From DATCRE01 sp964235605 (GTDB lineage: Bacteria > Bacteroidota > Bacteroidia > Cytophagales > Cyclobacteriaceae), in assembly GCA_964235605.1 (NCBI GenBank), contig CAXSCR010000002.1, positions 124,001 to 188,000 on the forward strand: a DNA stretch of 64,000 nucleotides, read 5' to 3'. Each line of letters begins with the position of its first letter. Position 1 is the stretch's first letter. The notes below the pieces were generated by a model that did not search any database, had not been told where the DNA came from, and was given only the letters and a program-made list of their open reading frames with translations. Below are positions 8,854-16,210 of this stretch, one piece after another. The position numbers were made by a program, and so were the translations under genes.

Positions 8854-8882
8854 TTATAAAGTATGCGTACTTCACTTTATAA
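8854..8882. promoter_or_regulatory. Inverted repeat just upstream of lipid kinase start
   Basis: The arms TTATAAAGT (8854-8862) and ACTTTATAA (8874-8882) form a perfect 9-bp inverted repeat separated by 11 nt. It ends 6 nt before the ATG at 8889. It could be an operator or an RNA hairpin at the ribosome-loading site. No function is proven. Confidence 0.4.
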
Positions 8883-8888
8883 AGTTTA

Positions 8889-9770
8889 ATGAAAATACTT
8901 TTTGTAATTAATCCTGTATCTGGTGGCACAAGCAATGACAAGGCCATACTTCGTGTACACGAAAGAGCAGTTACCAGAGATTTTGATTTCAAGTTTTTAT
9001 ACACCACAGGCGTACAAGACGACGAAGCCATACAAGCGCAATTAGATGATTACAAACCGCATCGCGTTGTCGCAGCTGGAGGCGATGGAACTGTACAGCT
9101 TGTAGCCAGAAATTTGATTAACAAGAATATTCCGCTGGCTATTCTTCCGCTAGGCTCGGCAAATGGAATGGCAACTGCATTGGGCTTTCCTCAAAACCCC
9201 ATACAAGCGGTAGATGCAATTATCCAGGCTAAACATACTAAACCCTTAGATCTTTTGATATTCAATGATCAGCACATCTGCATTCACTTAGGTGATATCG
9301 GTATAAATGCAAGAATGGTGAAAGATTATGGCGAATCGGATGATAGAGGAATGATAGGCTACGCAAAACATTTAGTTAAATCGATTCAAGAAAGTCCCCT
9401 TCTAAATTATACAATCAAGACCGCCGAAAAAACGTATGAAAAGAGTGGCTATATGTTAGTCTTTGCTAACGCACACAAATATGGCACAGGTGTACATATT
9501 TCCGAAGGCTCTGTTTCAGATGGTAAATTTGAGATATGTAACGTAGAAAAGATAGCGCTAGACGATATGATAAAAGCGGGCCTTACTATTCTTAATTTAT
9601 TTGTTGATAAAAATATGTTTTCTGATGTTATTACTTGCACGCGCGCCGATATTGTAATAAGCGAAAAAACGCACTTTCAAATTGATGGCGAATACATGGG
9701 AATGTATGACAGGGTATCAGTTGAAATTATACCATCTGCTCTTCCTTTACTCATCACAGGTGCTAATTAA
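8889..9770 (+). CDS. Diacylglycerol kinase family lipid kinase
   Basis: This 293-aa protein has the DAGK catalytic fold. Visible features are NPVSGG at residues 8-13 (nucleotide loop), the signature GGDGT at 64-68, and PLGSANGMA at about 87-95. The C-terminal beta-sandwich ends in a motif resembling DGEYMG, as in YegS/BmrU/DgkB. It would phosphorylate a diacylglycerol-like or other lipid with ATP at the inner membrane. Its 3' end overlaps by 11 nt a gene for an App1-type phosphatase. The pair may therefore run opposite steps of lipid phosphate turnover. The exact lipid is not known. Confidence 0.9.
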   Translation: MKILFVINPVSGGTSNDKAILRVHERAVTRDFDFKFLYTTGVQDDEAIQAQLDDYKPHRVVAAGGDGTVQLVARNLINKNIPLAILPLGSANGMATALGFPQNPIQAVDAIIQAKHTKPLDLLIFNDQHICIHLGDIGINARMVKDYGESDDRGMIGYAKHLVKSIQESPLLNYTIKTAEKTYEKSGYMLVFANAHKYGTGVHISEGSVSDGKFEICNVEKIALDDMIKAGLTILNLFVDKNMFSDVITCTRADIVISEKTHFQIDGEYMGMYDRVSVEIIPSALPLLITGAN

Positions 9771-10698
9771 AATTCCTATACTCCTTAGTTTCTACGCGAT
9801 CTCCAATGGTCACGAACTTCTAGCATTTGGACAGTTAACATATACGCGATTACATGACCTAACCTTTAAAAGCTTTAGCGGGCGTCGTACCTTTAGAACG
9901 CTAGTTTCTTTGTATAGAACAAAAACTTTTGCGGGGCAAACCATAGCACTACACTTTGATACTGGCACATTTGAGACTAAGACAGATGCTACGGGGGCAT
10001 TTTTCATCCGGTCAAAATTTGATAAGAATCCCACATCATTGCAAAAAATTTTACTTCAGTCAGAACAAGAAGTGAAAATTATGGAGGGCCTGTATGTTTG
10101 TAGTGTACATGAGGTTGTTGAAAATCTTATTGTTGTATCAGATATAGATGATACGCTTTTACACTCTTTTATTAAGAATAAATTAAGGAAATTTAGAACA
10201 CTTATGTTTACCGCCGTTGAGAAACGTAAAGCAGTTGTGAATACGCAAAAGCTAGTTCATTACTTAGCTAGAAAGGGTGCTGCCACGTTTTATCTTTCCA
10301 ATAGCGAGCAGAATCTTCATCCCTTAATTTATAGATTTTTATTGCATAACAAATTTCCGCAAGGTCCACTCTTCCTAAAGCAAATGCGCAAATTATGGGA
10401 TGTGTTTAGAAATATTAAAACGCCATTGGCGGATATCCATAAGAAAAAAAGCTTAGAACATATTTTATCACTTTTTCCGAATAGAAAATTTGCTTTGATA
10501 GGAGACAACACCCAACACGATTTAAATATTTATCTACATGCTTCAGATCAATATCCCGAAGCTATCAAGTACATCTTAATAAGAAAGGTTGTAGAGAATA
10601 TGCAAGATGATGTATTGATAAAAAAATACACCGAAAAACTGAGGCAGAGAAAGATAACGCTGTTTTACGATGAGAATTTCCCATCCGCTTTAGAATAA
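9760..10698 (+). CDS. App1-family (DUF2183) phosphatase, HAD-like
   Basis: The protein has 312 aa if it starts at GTG 9760, which is in frame and overlaps the lipid kinase stop by 11 nt. The frame is open further upstream, but that part lies wholly inside the kinase gene. The catalytic HAD motif is SDIDDTLL (about residues 127-134), with the downstream FYLSNSEQNL segment and FALIGDNTQHDL late in the protein. This is the pattern of the App1/DUF2183 phosphatidate phosphatase family, which uses the first Asp as nucleophile. With the coupled kinase gene, a phospholipid or lipid-phosphate substrate is likely. This is inference from family and context. Confidence 0.85.
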   Translation: MLIKIPILLSFYAISNGHELLAFGQLTYTRLHDLTFKSFSGRRTFRTLVSLYRTKTFAGQTIALHFDTGTFETKTDATGAFFIRSKFDKNPTSLQKILLQSEQEVKIMEGLYVCSVHEVVENLIVVSDIDDTLLHSFIKNKLRKFRTLMFTAVEKRKAVVNTQKLVHYLARKGAATFYLSNSEQNLHPLIYRFLLHNKFPQGPLFLKQMRKLWDVFRNIKTPLADIHKKKSLEHILSLFPNRKFALIGDNTQHDLNIYLHASDQYPEAIKYILIRKVVENMQDDVLIKKYTEKLRQRKITLFYDENFPSALE

Positions 10699-10739
10699 TA
10701 CGGTTGATGTTAAATGATTATGCTTCTAATACAAAAAGT

Positions 10740-10768
10740 GCTTCAGCATACATAATGCATGCTGAAGC
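10740..10768 (-). terminator. Probable terminator of the 33-aa gene
   Basis: GCTTCAGCAT (10740-10749) and ATGCTGAAGC (10759-10768) form a 10-bp stem. On the minus strand it is followed by CACTTTTTG, a short T run. It lies just downstream of the small Lys-rich gene and may also limit read-through from the App1 gene. Confidence 0.6.
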
Positions 10769-10776
10769 TAATATAC

Positions 10777-10878
10777 TTATCTTTTTGCAGCCTGTTTTTC
10801 TTTTTTTTCAGCTTGCTTTTCTTTGGTTGTTTTAGAAGGTTTTTTTGTCTCCTTCTTTTTGTCTTGACCTTTTGACAT
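10777..10878 (-). CDS. Small Lys-rich protein (33 aa)
   Basis: This short ATG-to-TAA frame encodes 33 aa, beginning MSKGQDKKKETKKPSKTTKE and ending KQAAKR. Sixteen of the residues are Lys or Arg and five are Glu or Asp, so it is highly charged and basic, without any hydrophobic core. Short MSKGxDxKKExKK-type proteins are a recurrent hypothetical family in Bacteroidota. It has its own terminator-like hairpin downstream, which supports a real transcription unit. RNA or ribosome binding is a guess from composition. Confidence 0.6.
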   Translation of the reverse strand: MSKGQDKKKETKKPSKTTKEKQAEKKEKQAAKR

Positions 10879-10968
10879 AACTGTTTATTTTTTTAATGTG
10901 CTTCAATTATAGTAAAAGTACATAATCTATGCAAGCCCAATTCATAATCACCGCTATACTCAAAGCGA

Positions 10969-12183
10969 TTACCAAAGCTTAAGTTGTTGATCCTTTTTCA
11001 GCGGAGGCTTTGATTTTCCGAAAACAGTTTGCCCACCATGTTTCCATGAATCTTCTCTTTCCTTTTCAATTACTTTCTGGAGATCAGCATTTGGGATAAA
11101 ATTTTTCTCCGCTTTCATAGCCAATTCAGACAAACTTTTAATGGCTTGCTGTCTATCGGTATTACCAATCTTGGCTTTATCAATTGCAACTTTTAGTGTG
11201 CTTATGGTTTCATCATATACGTTTAGAGGAACAGGAAATGGGTGTCCGTCTTTTCCACCATGGGCAAATGAAAACCTAGCGGGATCTTTAAATCGTGATG
11301 GCGTTCCATAGATCACTTCACTTACAAGGGTGAGTGACTGCAACGTACGTGGACCGAGCCCCTCGAGCAACAATAATTCTTCAAAATCCTTAGGTTGCTT
11401 CTCATGTGCAAGCCAAAGAACGGCACCTAAACGTTTAAGATTTACGTCAGATATTTTTACATCATGATGTGCCGGCATAACGAGTTTTTGTACCTCGCTC
11501 ATAAGATTAACAGGCGTCTCGTGTTTCATAGCTAATATGCTATCACGCGTGGGTGCCGCCTCTTTTGCAACCATATTAAGAATTTGACCTTGATTAGTGC
11601 CACAAATTGCTGTGTGCGGTTCTTGAACAAAAGAAGATAGTGAAGAAGAATGCCAGTGATAGCGTCTCGCTAAACCATTGTTTGGGCTCATCCCTTGCTG
11701 AACTACTGCCCAATCTCCAGCATCAGTAACAATGAAATTATGAAGATAAAGTTGAAAGCCATCTTGAACGGCAGTGTTATCAACTTTTGCACTAAGTTTA
11801 CTGCAACGTACTAAGAAATCTCCATCGAGCCCTGTACGATCGCCAACGCGAAGTAATTCATTTGGCGTTTGGCGAGATGCTTTTCCTTTCCCACCACAAA
11901 TAAAAATCCCTAGTTCCTTAGCACGTGGATTAATGCTACGTTTCAAAGCCCCCATTACCGATGTAGTTATACCTGACGAATGCCAGTCCATTCCCATAAC
12001 ACATCCTAGACTTTGAAACCAAAATGGATCACTAAGTCGCTTTAGCACTTCCGCTTTTCCATACTCAACACAGATCGCTTCAATGATTGCTAAGCCCAGT
12101 TTACCCATACGCTCAGCCAACCACAGCGGTACATGACCTCCGTGTAAGGGCAAATCTGCATAACCTGATCGCTTAAAATGCAT
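10969..12183 (-). CDS. DUF763 domain-containing protein
   Basis: This 404-aa protein belongs to DUF763, a family shared by archaea and scattered bacteria. The N terminus (RSGYADLPLHGGHVPLWL) and the central segment with GGKGKASRQTP and FQLYLHNFIV are typical. A helix-hairpin-helix-like segment, LLLEGLGPRTLQSL (about residues 279-292), suggests contact with nucleic acid. No function is established that I can name with confidence. It is a single minus-strand gene bounded by gaps, and its scattered family distribution fits horizontal transfer. Confidence 0.85.
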   Translation of the reverse strand: MHFKRSGYADLPLHGGHVPLWLAERMGKLGLAIIEAICVEYGKAEVLKRLSDPFWFQSLGCVMGMDWHSSGITTSVMGALKRSINPRAKELGIFICGGKGKASRQTPNELLRVGDRTGLDGDFLVRCSKLSAKVDNTAVQDGFQLYLHNFIVTDAGDWAVVQQGMSPNNGLARRYHWHSSSLSSFVQEPHTAICGTNQGQILNMVAKEAAPTRDSILAMKHETPVNLMSEVQKLVMPAHHDVKISDVNLKRLGAVLWLAHEKQPKDFEELLLLEGLGPRTLQSLTLVSEVIYGTPSRFKDPARFSFAHGGKDGHPFPVPLNVYDETISTLKVAIDKAKIGNTDRQQAIKSLSELAMKAEKNFIPNADLQKVIEKEREDSWKHGGQTVFGKSKPPLKKDQQLKLW

Positions 12184-12571
12184 AAATTGCTTTTATAGTT
12201 GTGGAATATGCTACACACCGCCAGCTAACGTAATTCGACCTAAAAATTTGCTGCAAGGTTGGAATTTAACCATAAGCAAAAGAACTATAACTGTGGGGAC
12301 AAAAAAGGAATAGAAAATATAACCGTATTCAATAAAATACAATAATAAATTGAAGTCCGAAGAAATTTGAACGGCTAAATCCACGAATTATCGGTTATAA
12401 GGTTCGCTTATTTTTTTCTACATATTTTTTCAAAACAAAATTTCGTCATTCGAATCATGGAAAAGACGAAGCTATCAAATCTGTAGAAAATGTATATGCA
12501 ATAGTTACCTATTGTTTTTAGATAGTCTCGCCTACAAATTAATCATTTTTTAAAAGTAAAAGTTTATACCT
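12184..12571. other. AT-rich intergenic region upstream of first esterase
   Basis: No reading frame with support was found. The stretch presumably holds divergent promoters for the DUF763 gene and the esterase gene, but no clear TTG-N19-21-TAnnTTTG element was recognised. Confidence 0.5.
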
Positions 12572-14794
12572 ATGAGAAAATTCGTTCTGCCTTTTTTAGT
12601 AGTAAGCTTACTTTCTTTCTCTTTAGCTTCTCAGGCCCAGACAACTTTCAGAAGTACAAAAGCTACCGTTATCGGATTTCTGGAATACCTGCCAAAAGGA
12701 TATGATAAAAATTCAGATAAATATCCCGTCGTTATCTTTTTGCATGGTTTAGGTGAACGAGGCCCAAATACTACCGATGTTACTAAACTTAAAAATGGAA
12801 TAACTCCGATACAAAAAAATGGCCCTCCAAAACACGTTAAAAACGGCACTGACTTTCCGTTTATCTTGATTTCACCACAGCTAAAAAGTAATCACGGTAA
12901 CTGGCCCGCTTCATATGTTTTAGAAGTAATTGAATATTGCAAAACTTATTTACGCATAGATGAAAGACGGATTTATATTACTGGTTTGAGTCTTGGAGGG
13001 GGCGGAACCTTTTCTGCTGCACTATACAAACCGGAACTCTTTGCTGCTGCTGCTCCAGTATGTGGTTGGGGTTCAAAGAGTAAAGCGGCGCTAATAGCTA
13101 AAGAAGGCCTACCAGTTTGGGGGTTTCATGGTGACCAAGACCATACAATTCCTATGTCTAAAACTATAGATATGGTCAATGCTATCAATGGCTGTAAGCC
13201 TGCACCTAGGCCAATGGCAAAGCTAACAATTTATCCAGGTGTAAAGCATAATGCATGGGATAATGCTTATAAGCCTGATCATTCTATTCATAATATTAAC
13301 GTTTACGATTGGATGCTATCCTATACTAATGTAGAAAACGATGGTAACACTATTCCCATCGCAAATGCAGGTTCAGATTTAAATGTATCAAATAAGAGCG
13401 TATGTATTACAGGCTCAGGTTCAGATAGCGATGGTTCTATAAGCGCCTATACATGGTCTAAAATCAGTGGTCCATCTGCTACTTTAAATTACTCAAGCTC
13501 TTCTAAGCTAACAGCTTCAAACCTTACAGACGGTGTTTATGTTTTTAAATTAAGAGTTACGGATAATAAAGGCGCTTCAGATTCTGATTACGTAAAGGTA
13601 ACTGTGAAGAATGGTTCTGTTCAGGCAAAAGGTGCAGATGATGATACGGAGGCTAGCACTGAAGAGCCTGTAGTAAGCGCGGGATCTGACATGATAATTA
13701 CACTTCCAACAACTGAAGCAACAATTAATGGCAGCGCTAGCACTACTGAAGGTGAAATCGTTACCTACGCTTGGACTAAAGTTTCTGGTGGAAATGCGAT
13801 CACGCTAACAAATACAAATTCAGCTGCTCTAAAAGTATCTAAATTAACATCAGGCAGCCATGTGTTTAGATTAACCGCAACGAGTAACAACGGATTAGCC
13901 AAGTCAGATGACATGACTTTGACGGTAAATGCTGCAAGTGGTAACATTGCGCCAATTGCTGATGCAGGCCCTGATAGAACGGTAGAATTACCTGTAGATA
14001 GAATCACACTTTTCGGTACTGCATCAGACAAAGATGGTAGCATTGTTTCTTACAAGTGGGAAAAGACCGCTGGTGGTTCTTGCACTTTCTCGAATACGAA
14101 TTCATTAAGACCAACCGTATCAAAAGTTGAAGTTGGAAAATATATTTTCAAACTCACAATTACCGATAGTGATGGTGCTGTAAAAACAGATGAATTTATA
14201 ATGAATTTGGTAGATAACGAAGATAATAATAAGGCCCCTATTGTTAGCGCAGGAGCTAATAGAGTAGTACAATTACCTGCTGCTAAAGCAACACTTTTTG
14301 GTGTGGCTTCAGACAATGATGGTAAGATCGTATCCTACAAATGGACTAAAGTTTCAGGGGGAGCATGTACGTTCTCTAGTACTACAGTGCTGAGACCAAC
14401 CATAAGTAAATTTGTAGCTGGTGAATATGTTTTCAAATTGACCGTTACTGATAACGATGGTGGAGTAAAATCCGATGAAGCTGTCATGACTTTCGTAAAT
14501 ACATCTAGCGCTGCAAGATCAGCCGAGTCAACTGGCACAGTAGAACAGGAGCAAGCATTGTCATCAAATACGGTTGAAAATGTTGAAGAATCTTCAATCA
14601 CACTTAATTCCCAATTAAAAGAGGAAAGTGATGCAATAGCCATCTACGATGAGCGTGGTACTCAAATTTATTCAGGTAAATGGAATGCTGAAATGTACAG
14701 TGAGGTTCTTAATAAACGTGGTTTATATATCTACCAGTTGGTTAAAAATGGTAAGAGACTAACAGGGAAAGTTTTTATTGAAAGTAGTTTTTAA
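12572..14794 (+). CDS. Secreted esterase/PHB-depolymerase-like protein with PKD-like repeats, copy 1
   Basis: This 740-aa protein has a signal peptide (residues 1-23, ending SQAQ). An alpha/beta hydrolase domain follows (about 30-250): oxyanion segment FLHGLGERG, nucleophile Ser140 in GLSLGGGG, acid Asp190 in HGDQD, and His226 in KHNAWD. Four PKD/REJ-like beta-sandwich repeats come next (about 255-645), with recurring NAGSD/DSDGSI and YVFKLTVTD words. The last 70 residues end GLYIYQLVKNGKRLTGKVFI, a T9SS sorting-domain-like tail. It is probably exported by T9SS and acts as a surface or extracellular carboxylesterase on polymer substrates. The substrate is not known. It is the first of three tandem paralogues. 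Confidence 0.82.
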   Translation: MRKFVLPFLVVSLLSFSLASQAQTTFRSTKATVIGFLEYLPKGYDKNSDKYPVVIFLHGLGERGPNTTDVTKLKNGITPIQKNGPPKHVKNGTDFPFILISPQLKSNHGNWPASYVLEVIEYCKTYLRIDERRIYITGLSLGGGGTFSAALYKPELFAAAAPVCGWGSKSKAALIAKEGLPVWGFHGDQDHTIPMSKTIDMVNAINGCKPAPRPMAKLTIYPGVKHNAWDNAYKPDHSIHNINVYDWMLSYTNVENDGNTIPIANAGSDLNVSNKSVCITGSGSDSDGSISAYTWSKISGPSATLNYSSSSKLTASNLTDGVYVFKLRVTDNKGASDSDYVKVTVKNGSVQAKGADDDTEASTEEPVVSAGSDMIITLPTTEATINGSASTTEGEIVTYAWTKVSGGNAITLTNTNSAALKVSKLTSGSHVFRLTATSNNGLAKSDDMTLTVNAASGNIAPIADAGPDRTVELPVDRITLFGTASDKDGSIVSYKWEKTAGGSCTFSNTNSLRPTVSKVEVGKYIFKLTITDSDGAVKTDEFIMNLVDNEDNNKAPIVSAGANRVVQLPAAKATLFGVASDNDGKIVSYKWTKVSGGACTFSSTTVLRPTISKFVAGEYVFKLTVTDNDGGVKSDEAVMTFVNTSSAARSAESTGTVEQEQALSSNTVENVEESSITLNSQLKEESDAIAIYDERGTQIYSGKWNAEMYSEVLNKRGLYIYQLVKNGKRLTGKVFIESSF

Positions 14795-14814
14795 GTTATA
14801 CGTTTTTTGGTCAT

Positions 14815-14846
14815 AAAAGCAGAGCGAAAGTTCTGCTTTTGTGTTT
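14815..14846 (+). terminator. Rho-independent-like terminator after esterase copy 1
   Basis: AAAAGCAGA (14815-14823) pairs with TCTGCTTTT (14832-14840) around an 8-nt loop and is followed by GTGTTT. It sits 20 nt after the stop codon. Confidence 0.75.
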
Positions 14847-15041
14847 CATAGTAGGTTAGCTTTACGCATCCTTAAATTCTACATCACCCCGAACAACAAG
14901 CGCTAGACAAAACAACTTTATTAGAAAAATTGTCCTCCTTAGAGTAGCACTTAATACTTTAAATAGTTAACAGCACTGCTATTACTATCAAATAAATTTG
15001 ATATCAGCCCTGTAGCAGATTTTAGGAGGTGGTAGTTCAGG

Positions 15042-15359
15042 GAAATCGTTTTAAGTTTTTAATATCAAACTTATAGCTTGTGGCTGCTAGCTTTGAACTG
15101 CTAGCTCAATTTTTTGAGTTTTATGCAGGTGACTCACATGTGGACTCATGTTAAGGATTTTTATTTTCTTAACCAGGTTGCATTAACGAATAAGTAAAAG
15201 CTGCAGATGACCATCATCGTTTGAAAGCAATCCCTCCAGGAAAATCTTGTAATAATGGAAGTCGTGCCAATACAGTATAAAGCTTTATTAAACTGGTTAG
15301 CGTTCCAGTAAAACAAACACCTTTACTAAAACATCATGAGAAGGAATTCTTTTTTATAT
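15042..15359 (-). repeat. Dispersed ~330-bp repeat, copy B (inverted)
   Basis: This is the inverted copy of 7719-8057. The shared blocks are listed under copy A. Copy B lies between the first and second esterase genes, far from any gene end. On the minus strand a 50-codon frame runs through the centre (containing CFQTMMVICSFYL). The equivalent stretch in copy A is read in the same local frame for FQTMIVICSFYLL but is broken by stops upstream. A decayed coding region is therefore possible but not shown. Confidence 0.75.
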
Positions 15360-15485
15360 TAATAGTTTAGTAGAAACACTCTTATCAACTATCATTTTTT
15401 AAAGCGATTTCTCCGGGCTAAAACCTTGAAGATGCGCGAAGGGCCTTAAGCATTTTAAATCAAACGCTCAGGCGCACATAAAAAT

Positions 15486-15529
15486 ACCAGGATTTTGTCT
15501 GGTGCAGAAGCGCCAGACAAAATCCTGGT
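15486..15529. other. Perfect 17-bp hairpin, extendable to 20 bp
   Basis: ACCAGGATTTTGTCTGG (15486-15502) and its exact reverse complement (15513-15529) are separated by TGCAGAAGCG. Three more pairs (TGC with GCG, one of them a T-G wobble) leave an AGAA tetraloop. No T run follows on either strand, and it is over 650 bp from the nearest gene. It is therefore not an ordinary terminator. It may be a small-RNA element or part of a decayed mobile element. Confidence 0.7.
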
Positions 15530-16210
15530 TATAAAACATGGTAATTACAATGTTCTCTCTGCAAGGCAGCAATTTTAATCTGTGTACATAAGTTATCCGT
15601 GCAGTTGCACTATCTTCTCCGTGCATTATCTCGAGGCTTTTTTATAGATACCGATAAAATGTTCAAAGTTTATGGCAAAGGTTAATATTCTATTTAAACC
15701 TTACTATGCTGAATACTGGTTTTCTTTTAGACAAAGCGCGGTTTAACGCACTTAGTTTATCAAATGATCCAGTAACAGTATACTATATTATTAATTAAGT
15801 TACATTGATCGAGTTATTCTTCAAGTTAACGCTAAAACCTTAGAGCATGCTTTCCTAAAAAAGAACATCAACTATATTTGACCACATTAATACACACTAT
15901 TATATCGTTCATTAATTATTGTGGCATATTTTCTATGGTATTGATGGTAAATAAAAAACATTCCTTACACAAGAACTCAATTGCTTCAATCTTCTGAGAT
16001 TGTTTCTCAGTATAAATAGAGCTTTGTATAAGATTACACACAAGGAAATCTGATACTGAGAAAACGTAAAGAACTTCTTGTCTGTAGTTTTAGTCTTAAT
16101 CATTTGCTTTTCCGGGCGGGCAAAGCTTACACGAACCTAAAAAGCCATTTGTGTTAAAATTGGGACTAGGCTTAGTAAATTTTTAAAGCTGCATAAAAAA
16201 ATTAAAAACT
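15530..16210. other. Intergenic region upstream of esterase copy 2
   Basis: No supported gene was found. It contains a perfect 11-bp inverted repeat, TTTCTCAGTAT (16003-16013) with ATACTGAGAAA (16053-16063). The left arm also overlaps a smaller CTGAGA/TCTCAG stem starting at about 15994. These could form competing RNA hairpins in the leader of the esterase gene, or bind a regulator. Confidence 0.4.

Noticed and set aside
9682..9759. Upstream extension of the App1-type protein to an earlier start at 9682
   Set aside because: The extra 26 codons lie inside the lipid kinase gene, and the GTG at 9760 gives a normal overlap and length.
15486..15529. Terminator for esterase copy 1
   Set aside because: That gene already has a terminator at 14815-14846. 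The hairpin is about 690 bp from its stop and has no T run.
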